DNA of 64,000 bases from Solirubrum sp044628455 (lineage in GTDB: Bacteria; Bacteroidota; Bacteroidia; Cytophagales; Hymenobacteraceae). This document shows positions 23,737 to 32,388 of the stretch, one piece after another; the stretch's first letter is position 1, and every line of letters starts with the position of its first letter. Under the pieces are notes generated by a model that saw only the letters and a list, made by a program, of their open reading frames with translations, was not told where the DNA came from and searched no databases. The stretch is from the NCBI RefSeq assembly GCF_044628455.1, contig NZ_JBIYZW010000003.1:372001-436000 (forward strand), in the 5' to 3' direction. The position numbers were made by a program, and so were the translations under genes.

Positions 23737-23883
23737 ATTCAGCGGCGCTTTCGGCCTGACGCCGGGTGCCCGGGCGCAGCTGGGCCGGTTTTCTTGCAGC
23801 CATTGGGCTGAGGGCGGGTCTTTTCAGAGGCAATAAAACCTTGGAAAATGCCTATCTTCCGCTGAGGCCAAACCCATCTGCTC

Positions 23884-24201
23884 ATGGAAACGCAAGCCAA
23901 ACACTACGATACCCTGCTACAGGCCGTGCGCGACCTGAACCGCCGCGGGTACACCGCCGACTTCAACGTGGTCGACGACCGCCTCTACTGCCCGGGACTC
24001 GACCTGAGTCTGCACCCCCAGGAGTTTCACGTGCGCGAGTTCCACCGCTTCGAGGGCACTTCCGACCCCGGCGACGAGTCGGTGGTGTACGCCATTGAGT
24101 CCGACGATGGTATCTGCGGGGTGCTGGTCAGCGCCTTTGGTCCCTACTCCGAACCCTGGGCCGACGAGCTGATGCACAAGCTGCAGATGCCCCACGAATA
24201 A
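23884..24201 (+). CDS. Conserved small Bacteroidota protein (sometimes labelled phosphoribosylpyrophosphate synthetase)
   Basis: A 105-residue protein: HYDTLLQAVRDLNRRGYTAD, then LSLHPQEFHVREFHRFEGTS, DESVVYAIESDDGICGVLVS and AFGPYSEPWADELMHKL. This is a small conserved family in Bacteroidota. Database entries for it sometimes carry the name phosphoribosylpyrophosphate synthetase, which the length and lack of PRPP motifs do not support. No signal peptide, so cytosolic. A shared bidirectional terminator separates it from the convergent serS gene. Confidence 0.82.
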   Translation: METQAKHYDTLLQAVRDLNRRGYTADFNVVDDRLYCPGLDLSLHPQEFHVREFHRFEGTSDPGDESVVYAIESDDGICGVLVSAFGPYSEPWADELMHKLQMPHE

Positions 24202-24221
24202 GCCCGCAACCAGTCCCTGAT

Positions 24222-24259
24222 AAAAAAAGCCCTTTGCCGCGTGGCGAAGGGCTTTTTTT
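24222..24259. terminator. Bidirectional rho-independent terminator (23884 gene / serS)
   Basis: AAAAAAAGCCCTTTGCC at 24222-24238 and GGCGAAGGGCTTTTTTT at 24243-24259 form a 17-bp arm pair with a 4-nt loop and T-runs on both strands. It fits the two convergent genes on either side. Confidence 0.92.
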
Positions 24260-24278
24260 GTGGAAAGCAGCGGAACAA

Positions 24279-25556
24279 TTACCCGAGCTGCTCGAAGCCG
24301 CAGTAGCGGTGCAGCACCTGGGGCAGGCGGATGCTGCCGTCGGGCTGCTGGTTGTTTTCCAGCAACGCCGCCACGATGCGCGGCAGCGCCAGGGCCGAGC
24401 CGTTGAGGGTGTGCAGCAGCTGCATTTTGCCACCCTGGTCCTTGTAGCGCAGCTTCAGGCGGTTGGCTTGGTAGGTTTCGAAGTTCGAGCACGACGACAC
24501 TTCCAGCCAGCGGCCCTGCGCCGCGCTCCACACTTCCAGGTCGTAGGTGAGGGCCGAGGTAAAGCCCATGTCGCCGCCGCACAGGCGCAGCACGCGGTAG
24601 GGCAGCTCCAGCTTCTGCAGCAGCTGCTCGATGTGGCCCAGCATGCGCTCCAGCGTGGCGTAGCTGCGCTCGGGCAGGTCAATTTCCACGATTTCCACCT
24701 TGTCGAACTGGTGCAGTCGGTTGAGGCCGCGCACGTGGGCGCCCCAGGAGCCGGCCTCGCGGCGGAAGCAGGGCGTGTAGCCGGTGTTGCGAATGGGCAG
24801 GCGCTCGGGATTGATGACCTCGTCGCGGTACAGGTTGGTGATGGGTACCTCCGCCGTGGGAATCAGGTACAGGTCGTCGGCGGTAGCGTGGTACATCTGG
24901 CCTTCCTTGTCGGGCAGCTGACCGGTGCCGTAGCCCGAGGCCTCGTTGATGAGAATGGGCGGCTGAATCTCGGTGTAGCCGGCGGCCAGCGCCTCGTCGA
25001 GGAAAAAGTTGATGAGGGCGCGCTGCAGGCGGGCGCCCGGGCCTTTGTAGACCGGAAAACCGGCGCCGGTAATCTTGTTGCCCAGCTCAAAGTCGATGAT
25101 GTCGAGCTGCTTGATCAAGTCCCAGTGGGGCAGGGCGCCGGCGCCCAGCTCGGGGCGGCGGCCCACTTCGCGCACCACCTCGTTCTCCTCCGGCGTGCGG
25201 CCTACAGGTACGCTCTCGTGGGGCAGGTTGGGCAGGCGGTAGAGCGCATCCTGCAGGGTTTTTTCCACCTGCGCCAGCTCTTCCGAGGCCGTTTTGGTGT
25301 GGGCCTTGAGCGTGGCGGTGCGCGCCTTCAGTTCCTCGGCTCCGGCTTTGTCGCCGCTTTTCATCAGTCCCCCGATCTGCTGGGCCAGCTTGTTGGCCTC
25401 GGCCTGGGCCTGGTCGTGCTGGGTTTGCAGCTGGCGGCGACGCTGATCCAGCTCCAGAATGGCTTGCACCTCGGCTTCGGCGTTGGCGTAGTGCTTTTTG
25501 GCCAGACCGGCCAGCACGCGGTCGGTTTGCTCTTTCAGAACGGATACTTGCAGCAT
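24279..25556 (-). CDS. serS: Seryl-tRNA synthetase
   Basis: A 425-residue class II synthetase that charges tRNA-Ser (and tRNA-Sec where present). The N-terminal coiled-coil arm (about 1-110) is visible in LELDQRRRQLQTQHDQAQAE and following helices. Catalytic-core blocks are LIPTAEVPITNLYRDEVI (motif 1 and serine loop region), CFRREAGSWGAHVRGLNRLH (motif 2) and LHTLNGSALALPRIVAALLE (motif 3). I chose ATG 25556 (MLQVSVLKEQTDRV), the family's normal beginning, over an in-frame start at 25589 that would overlap the promoter. Promoter 25587-25618 has both boxes. Confidence 0.97.
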   Translation of the reverse strand: MLQVSVLKEQTDRVLAGLAKKHYANAEAEVQAILELDQRRRQLQTQHDQAQAEANKLAQQIGGLMKSGDKAGAEELKARTATLKAHTKTASEELAQVEKTLQDALYRLPNLPHESVPVGRTPEENEVVREVGRRPELGAGALPHWDLIKQLDIIDFELGNKITGAGFPVYKGPGARLQRALINFFLDEALAAGYTEIQPPILINEASGYGTGQLPDKEGQMYHATADDLYLIPTAEVPITNLYRDEVINPERLPIRNTGYTPCFRREAGSWGAHVRGLNRLHQFDKVEIVEIDLPERSYATLERMLGHIEQLLQKLELPYRVLRLCGGDMGFTSALTYDLEVWSAAQGRWLEVSSCSNFETYQANRLKLRYKDQGGKMQLLHTLNGSALALPRIVAALLENNQQPDGSIRLPQVLHRYCGFEQLG

Positions 25557-25586
25557 AGGAGGGCGGGGTTGCGCGGTAGAAGTGGG

Positions 25587-25618
25587 CAAAAGTAACCCGT
25601 AGAATCAACAGCGTACAA
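25587..25618 (-). promoter_or_regulatory. serS: Complete Bacteroidota promoter for serS
   Basis: On the minus strand a TTG (complement of 25616-25618) is followed after 21 bp by TACTTTTG (complement of 25587-25594), matching the TTG-N(about 19-21)-TAnnTTTG layout. The -7 box ends 31 bp before the serS ATG. Confidence 0.7.
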
Positions 25619-25986
25619 GCCGCCCCGCCGATTGGGTGCCCCAACCGCAACCGGCGGCTACCGCGGAAAAATCAAACTTCCCGGCGCCAATCACAAAAAC
25701 GGTGTATCTTGTTGGGCGATTTAGGCGTAATGTGTAACATTGCGCTAGCAAGCCGGCAGCTGATGCCGGGCCTCGCCTTCGATAGCAGCCCCGGCCAAAC
25801 GCGATGCTGCCCTTGTGCTGAAGCGGCCCGATTAATTCCAGCGCCGGAGTCTCTACCTGATTTGTCACCTTGCCCGGCGCCTTGGCGCCGCCCCCCGGTT
25901 GGGCTCTTTCCGTTGATTCCGGTGGCCGTTGCGCCGCCGCGGTCCTTGGGGACTGCCTACCCATATTCCCCTCCCCGTACCCCAGT
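25619..25986. other. Long leader/intergenic region upstream of rho, no gene seen
   Basis: Between the serS promoter and the rho ATG there are about 370 bp without a credible gene. A TATCTTGT sequence near 25703 is similar to the -7 consensus. Rho is autoregulated through its leader in other bacteria, so a long untranslated leader is plausible. I see no strong hairpin or known riboswitch in it. Confidence 0.4.
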
Positions 25987-28131
25987 ATGTACACTATTGA
26001 TGAGCTGAAGGACCGTTTGCTGTCCGAACTGAAAGAAGTTGCCGAATCGTTGAACGTGGGCAACTTCCGCCGCCTCAGCAAGCAAGACCTCATCTACAAG
26101 ATTCTCGACCAGCAGGCCATTACGCCGCCCGAGCAGCTGCCCGGCAAGCGCCGCGCCGCTGATGAGGCCGCCCCGGCCGCCGAAGCTGCCGCGCCCGCGC
26201 CCGCCCGCCCCGAGCGCCGGGCCGCCCGCCCGGCACCGGTCCGCGCCGCTGCTGCCCCCGCCGCACCCGCAGCCGCTGCGGCCGTCGATTCCCCCGCCCC
26301 GGCCGCCGAAGCCGCCCCGGCAGCGCCGGTCAACGGTCGCGCCCCCCGCGCCGGGCAGCGCCCCGAGCGTCGCCGCTCCGCCCCAGTGGCTGAAGCGGCT
26401 CCGGTCGAGGCCGCTGCGGCTGAAGTCGTAGCTCCCGAGGCCACCGGCGTGACCATTGCCGTGCCCGAGGTGCCTACTCCTGCCCAGCCGGTGGAGGCCC
26501 CGCCCATGCAGCTCGTCGACAGCACCGGCCCGGCCGTGGCGGCTGAAGCGCCCCGCGAAAACCGCCCCGTGCAGCGCTTCGTAGTGCCCCAGCCCGGCCG
26601 CACCATGCGCGAGCCCCGCGAAGGCCGCCGCGACGATTTCCGCCGCAACCCCCAGGCTCCGGCCGAGCAGCCCGGGGAACTACGCGACAACCGCGAGCAG
26701 CCCGCCGCACCCGGCACCGAGCAACCCGCATCGCGCCCCATGGAGCAGCCCCGCCCCGGCGGACCGAGCCAGCTGCCGCCCCGGGAAGGTGGCCGCGACC
26801 CGCGCGAAATGCGCCGCGACGACCGTGACCCGCGCCGCGAGGAACGCCTCGGCCGCGACCCGCGCCAGCCCCAGCAGCCCCGCATGGATCGACCCGACCG
26901 GCCCGAACGCCCGGAGCAGCGCCCCGATCAGCCCCGACAGGAGCGCGGCGACCGGAGCGAGCAGCCCCAGCGCAACGACCAGGCCCGGCAGCAGGCGCCG
27001 CGCGTCGAGTCGCTCGACATTACCATTCCGAGCGAGGGCGCCCTGGAAATGATGCCCGACGGCGGCTACGGCTTCCTTCGCTCGCCCTACTACAACTACC
27101 TGGCCTCGCCCGACGACATTTACGTGTCGCCCCAGCAGGTAAAGCAGTACTCGCTCAAGGCCGGCGACACCGTAAAATGCACCGTGCGCCCGCCCAAGGA
27201 AGGTGAGAAGTACTACGCCCTGGTGTCGGTGGAAAGCATCAACGGCCGCACCGTGGACGACGTGCGCGACCGGATTTCCTTCTCGCACCTGACGCCGCTC
27301 TTCGCCAATGAGCGCCTGAAGCTGACTACCACGCCCTCGCAGCTGAGCACCCGCATTCTCGATTTGTTTGCCCCCATCGGCAAGGGGCAGCGCGGCCTGA
27401 TTGTGGCCCAGCCCAAAACGGGTAAGACGGTGCTGCTGCAGGAAATTGCCAACTCCATTGCCGAAAACCACCCCGAGGTGTACCTGATGATTCTGCTCAT
27501 CGACGAACGCCCCGAGGAGGTAACCGAGATGCAGCGCACGGTGAAGGCCGAAGTGCTTAGCTCGACCTTCGACGAAACGGCCGACCGCCACGTCAAAATC
27601 GCCTCGATGGCGCTGGACAAGGCCAAGCGCCTGGTGGAGTGTGGCCACGACGTGGTGATTCTGCTCGACTCCATCACCCGCCTGGCCCGCGCCTACAACA
27701 CGGTGCAGCCCTCCAGCAGCCGCATCCTGTCGGGCGGTATCGACGCCGGCGCGCTGCAGAAACCCAAGCGATTCTTCGGCGCGGCCCGCAACGTGGAGAA
27801 TGGCGGCTCGCTCACCATCATTGCCACCGCCCTGATCGACACCGGCTCGAAGATGGACGAGGTTATCTTCGAGGAATTCAAGGGTACCGGCAACATGGAA
27901 CTGCAGCTGGACCGCAAGCTGGCCAACAAGCGCATTTTCCCGGCCATCGACGTGCCCGCCTCGGGTACCCGCCGCGAAGACCTGCTGATGGGCAAGGAAG
28001 AGCTGAGCCGTACCTGGGTGCTGCGCAAGTTTATGTCCGACATGTCGGCCACCGAAGCCATGGAATTCCTCAAGGACCGCATGCGCGGTACCAAGGACAA
28101 CCTGGAGTTCCTGGTGTCGATGAACGGCTAA
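25987..28131 (+). CDS. rho: Transcription termination factor Rho, with long disordered insertion
   Basis: A 714-residue hexameric RNA helicase that ends transcription. The N-terminal helical domain is MYTIDELKDRLLSELKEVAE with the SKQDLIYKILDQQA helix. A disordered region of about 290 residues (roughly 55-345) is rich in Pro, Arg, Glu, Gln and Ala. The S1/cold-shock RNA-binding domain follows (GALEMMPDGGYGFLRSPYYN, then YVSPQQVKQYSLKAGDTV). The ATPase core has Walker A QPKTGKTVLLQ near residue 475, LIDERPEEVTEM (arginine/Walker B region) and the Q-loop/R-loop block LLDSITRLARAYN. E. coli Rho is 419 residues; extended linkers are known in Bacteroidota and Actinobacteria. ATG 25987 is the family start; the in-frame 25870 start adds unrelated residues. 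Confidence 0.97.
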   Translation: MYTIDELKDRLLSELKEVAESLNVGNFRRLSKQDLIYKILDQQAITPPEQLPGKRRAADEAAPAAEAAAPAPARPERRAARPAPVRAAAAPAAPAAAAAVDSPAPAAEAAPAAPVNGRAPRAGQRPERRRSAPVAEAAPVEAAAAEVVAPEATGVTIAVPEVPTPAQPVEAPPMQLVDSTGPAVAAEAPRENRPVQRFVVPQPGRTMREPREGRRDDFRRNPQAPAEQPGELRDNREQPAAPGTEQPASRPMEQPRPGGPSQLPPREGGRDPREMRRDDRDPRREERLGRDPRQPQQPRMDRPDRPERPEQRPDQPRQERGDRSEQPQRNDQARQQAPRVESLDITIPSEGALEMMPDGGYGFLRSPYYNYLASPDDIYVSPQQVKQYSLKAGDTVKCTVRPPKEGEKYYALVSVESINGRTVDDVRDRISFSHLTPLFANERLKLTTTPSQLSTRILDLFAPIGKGQRGLIVAQPKTGKTVLLQEIANSIAENHPEVYLMILLIDERPEEVTEMQRTVKAEVLSSTFDETADRHVKIASMALDKAKRLVECGHDVVILLDSITRLARAYNTVQPSSSRILSGGIDAGALQKPKRFFGAARNVENGGSLTIIATALIDTGSKMDEVIFEEFKGTGNMELQLDRKLANKRIFPAIDVPASGTRREDLLMGKEELSRTWVLRKFMSDMSATEAMEFLKDRMRGTKDNLEFLVSMNG

Positions 28132-28152
28132 CCCACGCCGCCCGCAACGCAT

Positions 28153-28189
28153 AAAAGCCCTTTCGATTTAGTAGTCGGAAGGGCTTTTT
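28153..28189 (+). terminator. Rho-independent terminator after rho
   Basis: AAAAGCCCTTTCG and CGGAAGGGCTTTTT form a stem around an about 10-nt loop, 20 bp past the rho stop, followed by a T-run. Confidence 0.9.
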
Positions 28190-28324
28190 CGTAGTGAGTG
28201 GTTTTCTGTGATGAAACGTTTGCGGCGCGACGCTGTCCCGGCTCGCTTGCCCTGCGCCCGACCACGTGGCAAACCACGGCTCGGCGGGCTTGTTTCCCCA
28301 TCGTCCGCTGTCAACCTTTGCTTT

Positions 28325-28993
28325 ATGGAACCACGCGCCCTGCCCGATACCCAGCTGCTGTACATTTTCGACCCGCTTTGCGGCTGGTGCTACGGCATGA
28401 GCCCGGTGATGAAACGCCTGGCCGAGGAATATGCTGACCGCCTGCCCGTAACGGTGCTCAGCGGCGGCATGATGACCGGCGACGATGCCGGGCCCATGAG
28501 CCGGATGTGGCCCTACATCAGTCAGGCTCTGGCGCAGGTCGAGCAGGTGACGGGCGTGCAGTTCGGGGCGGACTTCCGGGAGCTGGGTGCGGCCGGCAGC
28601 TACCGCAACGACTCGGAGCCGCCGAGCCGGGCCCTGCAGGTGTTCAAGCAGCTCGACCCGCTGGGCCGCGAAATGGCTTTTGCCCACGCCGTGCAACAGG
28701 CTCATTTCGGCCAGGGGCAGGATCTGAACGACTTTGCCACCTACCAGGCCCTGCTGCCGGCCTTTGGCCTCGAGGCCGCGGAATTTCGCCGGTGGTGGGA
28801 CAGCGACGCCGCCCGGCAGGCTACCCGGCACGAGTTCGATGTGGTGCGGCGCATGGGCGTGCAGGGCTTTCCCACGCTGATTTTCGCCCACGGCCAGCAG
28901 GGCCACGTGCTGGCCCGCGGCTACCAGCCCTACGAGCAGCTGCAAGCCGGGCTGGAGCAACTGCTGGCCGACGTAGCCAACGAAGCGAAGTAA
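28325..28993 (+). CDS. DsbA family thioredoxin-fold protein (FrnE-like)
   Basis: A 222-residue protein with the thioredoxin-fold active site FDPLCGWCYGMSP (C-G-W-C) near residue 20, then the helical insertion typical of DsbA/FrnE (ALAQVEQVTGVQFGADFREL) and the cis-Pro loop VQGFPTLIFAHG. FrnE-like proteins catalyse disulfide exchange or related redox isomerisation; the substrate is unknown. There is no signal peptide, so it is probably cytoplasmic. ATG 28325 is chosen since the active site then falls at the normal distance from the start. Confidence 0.88.
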   Translation: MEPRALPDTQLLYIFDPLCGWCYGMSPVMKRLAEEYADRLPVTVLSGGMMTGDDAGPMSRMWPYISQALAQVEQVTGVQFGADFRELGAAGSYRNDSEPPSRALQVFKQLDPLGREMAFAHAVQQAHFGQGQDLNDFATYQALLPAFGLEAAEFRRWWDSDAARQATRHEFDVVRRMGVQGFPTLIFAHGQQGHVLARGYQPYEQLQAGLEQLLADVANEAK

Positions 28994-29063
28994 GCTTCAT
29001 CGGCCAACCTGAAGCGCGGTACTGCGGGCGTATAGCCGCCTCCATAATCCGCCTGAGCCAGTC

Positions 29064-29693
29064 CTAGCCGCCTAAGCTGCCGTAGCGCACCACTTGCTTT
29101 TTCAGCGGCGACCAGGCAATGCGGCGGCCGTCTTCCTTGCCCACCAGGTAGCGGAAGCTCCAGGCGTCGGGGCGGCGGCGTAAATCGTCCCAGGTAGCGC
29201 GGTCGGTGAGGCCGGGCTGGTAATTTTCCTGGGGGCCGATGGCCGGGCGCCGGAAATTCTTTTCGGCAAAAAACTCGTCCATGCGGCGGCGCAGGTAGGC
29301 TTCGCGTTCGGCCTTGGTGGCGCCGGGCCGGGTCATTTCATAGACCAGGGCGGCTTCCAGATCGGCCGAGCTGAGCGTTTCGCGGAAAATCACCGTGCCG
29401 TCGGCGGCCGTGATGCTGAAGGTGGCCTCGCTGCTGAGCAGGGAGTCGCCGCGCAGCACTAGCTGGAACAGGTCGGGGGCCGAAGGGGACGAAAACAGGT
29501 GCCGGGCGCGCACGGCCTTCAGCGTGTCGGACTGCGCGTGGGCCACCGATGCCGTGGCCGTGTCCAGCGGCTCGGGAGCAGCCACATCGGTCGAATCGGT
29601 GGTGGTAACCGGCGCGCTGGTCGAACGGTCGTTGGGCGCCGAGCAGGCGGCCAGCAGCCCGCTCAGCAGCAGAAGATGGGTGCGGCGTGTCAT
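29064..29693 (-). CDS. Hypothetical lipoprotein
   Basis: A 209-residue exported lipoprotein: MTRRTHLLLLSGLLAACSAP has a lipobox (LLAAC). A Thr/Ser/Asp-rich stretch (residues 20-55) acts as a tether, followed by a globular part with FQLVLRGDSLLSSEATFSIT and ADGTVIFRETLSSADLEAAL, then AKEREAYLRRRMDEFFAEKN-like helices. No named family recognised. Its gene starts 58 bp downstream of the UbiA stop on the same strand, so the two may be co-transcribed. Confidence 0.75.
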   Translation of the reverse strand: MTRRTHLLLLSGLLAACSAPNDRSTSAPVTTTDSTDVAAPEPLDTATASVAHAQSDTLKAVRARHLFSSPSAPDLFQLVLRGDSLLSSEATFSITAADGTVIFRETLSSADLEAALVYEMTRPGATKAEREAYLRRRMDEFFAEKNFRRPAIGPQENYQPGLTDRATWDDLRRRPDAWSFRYLVGKEDGRRIAWSPLKKQVVRYGSLGG

Positions 29694-29751
29694 GCGCAGT
29701 GGTACGACGACTGCCGTTCCGGCGTTGGGTTGCCAGGTGGGGCGGCTGGAT

Positions 29752-30624
29752 CTAAAACCAGAGCCGCAGGGCCAGCATCAGCATAAAGGCGGCGCTCAGG
29801 CACAGCGACGATACCTGGTTCATGCGCATGGTGCGGCGAAAATCGGCGGCGGCGGCGTTGCGCCACACCTGCCAGACCCAGCGGCCGAACAAGGTGACCA
29901 CGGGCAGGGTAGCCAGGGCAAATACCGCCAGAAACAGCAATTCGCCCCGCCACCAGTACACCGCGCCCAGCACCGCCGCGCCCAGCAGCAGCCCCGCGCC
30001 GGCAAACACAAACGTGCCGCGGATGCCCAGCAGCAAGCTCAGCGTCCGGTCGCCGCGGCGGGCGTCTTCCTGGTGCTGGTACACCTGCGTGAGGGGGTAG
30101 GAGCCGCTCAGAAACAAACTGCTGACCAGGGCCAGCGCCAGGTTGGGCGGCGCCAGAATGGCGGCGGAGTCAGCGCCCACGCCCACCTGCGTCATCAGAA
30201 ACGTAAAGGCGCCCTGAAACACCACCACCACCAGGGTGCTGAGGATGGGGTACTTCTTGAGGCGGATCCGGTCGTAGCTGTAGGCCTTCGATACCAGCAG
30301 GTACAGCGTCAGCAGCAGGGCAAACGGCAGCGACACCAGCAGGGCACCCAGCACGGCCAGCACATCAAACAGGACCACCAGCTGCCACAGTTCGGGCGTT
30401 ACCCGCGGCGGCCGCTCCAGCCCGCCGATGCTGCCTTCGTCGCGGTCGAACCAGGAGTTGTAGCCGTTGGAGGCCGGGTAAGCCAGCAGGTGCAGCACCA
30501 GGAACACCGCCGCGGCCCGGCCGGGGGAAAACGGCGGCGGCAGCGCGCTGAGGGCAAACCAATACACCGGCATCAGGTACACCGAAAACGGAATACGCAG
30601 CAGCGGCAGCGCCTTTAGGTAAGG
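29752..30624 (-). CDS. UbiA family prenyltransferase
   Basis: A 290-residue integral membrane protein with about nine transmembrane helices. The first Asp-rich motif is NGYNSWFDRDEGSIGG (N-x-x-x-D-x-D form, near residue 55) and the second YQHQEDARRGDRTLSLLLG (D-x-x-x-x-D). It should transfer a prenyl or similar chain to an aromatic or ring acceptor (quinone, heme or bacteriochlorophyll-type); which one cannot be read. Start is uncertain: no ATG precedes the first helix, so I used TTG 30624. The other in-frame option, TTG 30681, would translate the 7-bp repeat array at 30633-30660. Confidence 0.82.
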   Translation of the reverse strand, partial: PYLKALPLLRIPFSVYLMPVYWFALSALPPPFSPGRAAAVFLVLHLLAYPASNGYNSWFDRDEGSIGGLERPPRVTPELWQLVVLFDVLAVLGALLVSLPFALLLTLYLLVSKAYSYDRIRLKKYPILSTLVVVVFQGAFTFLMTQVGVGADSAAILAPPNLALALVSSLFLSGSYPLTQVYQHQEDARRGDRTLSLLLGIRGTFVFAGAGLLLGAAVLGAVYWWRGELLFLAVFALATLPVVTLFGRWVWQVWRNAAAADFRRTMRMNQVSSLCLSAAFMLMLALRLWF

Positions 30625-30632
30625 GGTAACGA

Positions 30633-30660
30633 TCAATGAGCAATGAACAATGAAGAGTGA
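30633..30660. repeat. Degenerate 7-bp tandem array (CAATGA type)
   Basis: TCAATGA, GCAATGA, ACAATGA and AGAGTGA occur in one 7-bp phase over 30633-30660, immediately upstream of the likely UbiA start. Confidence 0.8.
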
Positions 30661-30788
30661 ACGAGGTGACCGGCGCGGCAAAATCGGTTAGCTACAACAA
30701 CCTGGTGGCTTCAGGCAGGGCAAGAAACCGATTCTGCCCCGCTTTATCATTCTCCGGCTACGCCCTCCCATGGCTCCTTGTCGATTGC

Positions 30789-31580
30789 TCATTGGCTTTT
30801 CGGCCAGCCCACCAGGTAGGTAACCTGCGGCCCCCAGGCGTGGCGCACCTTGCCGGCCTGCCAGGCATAGTGGCCCGCGGGGTCGGCGCGCCGGGCCATA
30901 GCCAGCAGGGCTTCGGGCGAATACAGGCGTAGAATGCTCACGGCCCCGTCCCACATGGTGCACAGCGGAATCAGCGGCACGAGGTAGGTGAAAAACAGTC
31001 GGCTGAACCGGAACGGGCGGATGAGCGGGGTGATGAGCAGCTGAATCACGGGCATCAGGGTGAGGGCCAGCAACAATTCCAGCCAGTGCTTGCCCGCACC
31101 CTCGAACACGCCGATGCCCCGGCCGGCCTGCACCGCGTCGCGCAGCAGCGCCTCACCCAGGGCCGGCCGAAAATGGTGAAAGGCCGAAAACACCGCCCGA
31201 AAGCCCGGCAAATCGGCTGGCACCTGCAGGGCATTTACCGGGGCGGGCACAAAACCGATGGCGCCGGCCGTAGCCGTTTGCTGGTATTGCCAGGCCGTGG
31301 GCTGCGGGTACAGGTCGGTGAGAGTAATGCGGGCGTCAGTCAGGCCTACGGCGCGCAGAGCCCGGAGCACGTCCTCGGCCCCGCCGCCGGCGCCGGCGCA
31401 CAGCTCCAGTACCTGACTTTGGCCGCTGCGGCGCAGGCCTTCGGCCATCAGCGGGGCAATGGGCCGGTAGGTATGCAGCCGGGTAATCATGAAGCGCAGG
31501 TAGTCCATCATGCCCGCCCGGATAACTCCGGGAAACCAGGGTTGGTCTTCAAACTCAAACAAATGCAGGCGTAGCTTCAT
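30789..31580 (-). CDS. Class I SAM-dependent methyltransferase, membrane-associated
   Basis: A 263-residue protein. Motif I is QVLELCAGAGGGAEDVLRAL near residue 62 and a post-I acidic position lies in ITLTDLYPQP. Downstream, VFSAFHHFRPALGEALLRDAV is the methyltransferase motif 4-5 region. A hydrophobic segment at about 170-215 (WLELLLALTLMPVIQLLITP, then LFFTYLVPLIPLC) suggests membrane attachment. Substrate unknown. ATG 31589 (adding MSG) is equally possible. Divergent from the membrane protein at 31741. Confidence 0.78.
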   Translation of the reverse strand: MKLRLHLFEFEDQPWFPGVIRAGMMDYLRFMITRLHTYRPIAPLMAEGLRRSGQSQVLELCAGAGGGAEDVLRALRAVGLTDARITLTDLYPQPTAWQYQQTATAGAIGFVPAPVNALQVPADLPGFRAVFSAFHHFRPALGEALLRDAVQAGRGIGVFEGAGKHWLELLLALTLMPVIQLLITPLIRPFRFSRLFFTYLVPLIPLCTMWDGAVSILRLYSPEALLAMARRADPAGHYAWQAGKVRHAWGPQVTYLVGWPKSQ

Positions 31581-31712
31581 GCCAGACAATGGGTAAACCC
31601 CGAGCGGCGGATTGCCGGGAAGAAGATCTGTGGCCAGCCGGAATCAGAAACAGGCTGGGGTAGTTGGAAATAAAGTACGCGCAAAAGTTGGCGGAGTGCT
31701 CGCTTTACCTCA

Positions 31713-31729
31713 GCTTTGCAGCTCAAAGC
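31713..31729 (+). promoter_or_regulatory. Candidate operator GCTTTG-N5-CAAAGC upstream of 31741 gene
   Basis: GCTTTGCAGCTCAAAGC is a perfect 6-bp inverted repeat with a 5-nt spacer, 12 bp before the ATG. The following GCTCTGAAAG resembles the sequence after a related site at 32701-32717 before the DUF4173 gene. I infer a binding site for the winged-helix regulator encoded between the two genes. Confidence 0.55.
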
Positions 31730-31740
31730 GCTCTGAAAGT

Positions 31741-32388
31741 ATGAAGCCCGCCGTCGACCCGCTCGCCCAACTCACCGAGATTCGCGCCATCATGGAGCGC
31801 TCTTCGCGCTTTATCTCGCTCAGCGGCCTCTCGGGCATTGGGGCAGGGGTAGCTGCCCTGGCCGGAGCGGCTTTCGGGCACTGGTACCTGCGCAGCGAGT
31901 ACGGCGAAGCCGGGTTTGTGCGGCTGCTCGAAGGCTCGTCCGAGATGCGCCTGAGCGCCCTGCCGTTTCTGCTGGGGCTGGCCGTGGGCACCGTGTTGCT
32001 GGCCGTAGTGGCGGCGTTCTGGTTTACGCGCCGCCGGGCCCGGCAGGAGGGGCGCTCGTTGTGGGACGGGGCAGCCCGGCGCCTGTTCTGGAGCATGGCC
32101 ATTCCGCTGGTGGTGGGCGGTTTGTTCTGCCTGCAGCTGTACCTGCACGGCACGGCCGGCCTGGTGGTACCCGCCATGCTGCTGTTCTACGGCCTGGCCC
32201 TGCTCAACGCCAGCAAGTACACCGTCGACGAAATTAAGCTGCTGGCCCTGACGCTGCTGGCTCTGGGGTTGGTGGCCAGTTTCCTTCCCAACTACGCATT
32301 CCTGTTCTTTGCGCTCGGGTTCGGGTTGGGCCACATCGGCTACGGTTTGCTGATGTACAACCGCTACGAACGCGCCCCTCGCTCGTGA
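31741..32388 (+). CDS. Multi-pass membrane protein in a regulator operon
   Basis: A 215-residue protein with about six hydrophobic segments, including SALPFLLGLAVGTVLLAVVA and LALTLLALGLVASFLPNYAF. It opens with VDPLAQLTEIRAIMERSSRF, a helical N-terminus that looks cytoplasmic. It has no enzymatic motif. Its stop overlaps the GTG start of the next gene by 4 bp (GTGA), so they are translationally coupled. Its partner regulator and the DUF4173 protein follow. Function unknown; the Bacteroidota pattern of a small membrane protein beside a winged-helix regulator suggests it senses or carries a signal. Confidence 0.78.
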   Translation: MKPAVDPLAQLTEIRAIMERSSRFISLSGLSGIGAGVAALAGAAFGHWYLRSEYGEAGFVRLLEGSSEMRLSALPFLLGLAVGTVLLAVVAAFWFTRRRARQEGRSLWDGAARRLFWSMAIPLVVGGLFCLQLYLHGTAGLVVPAMLLFYGLALLNASKYTVDEIKLLALTLLALGLVASFLPNYAFLFFALGFGLGHIGYGLLMYNRYERAPRS

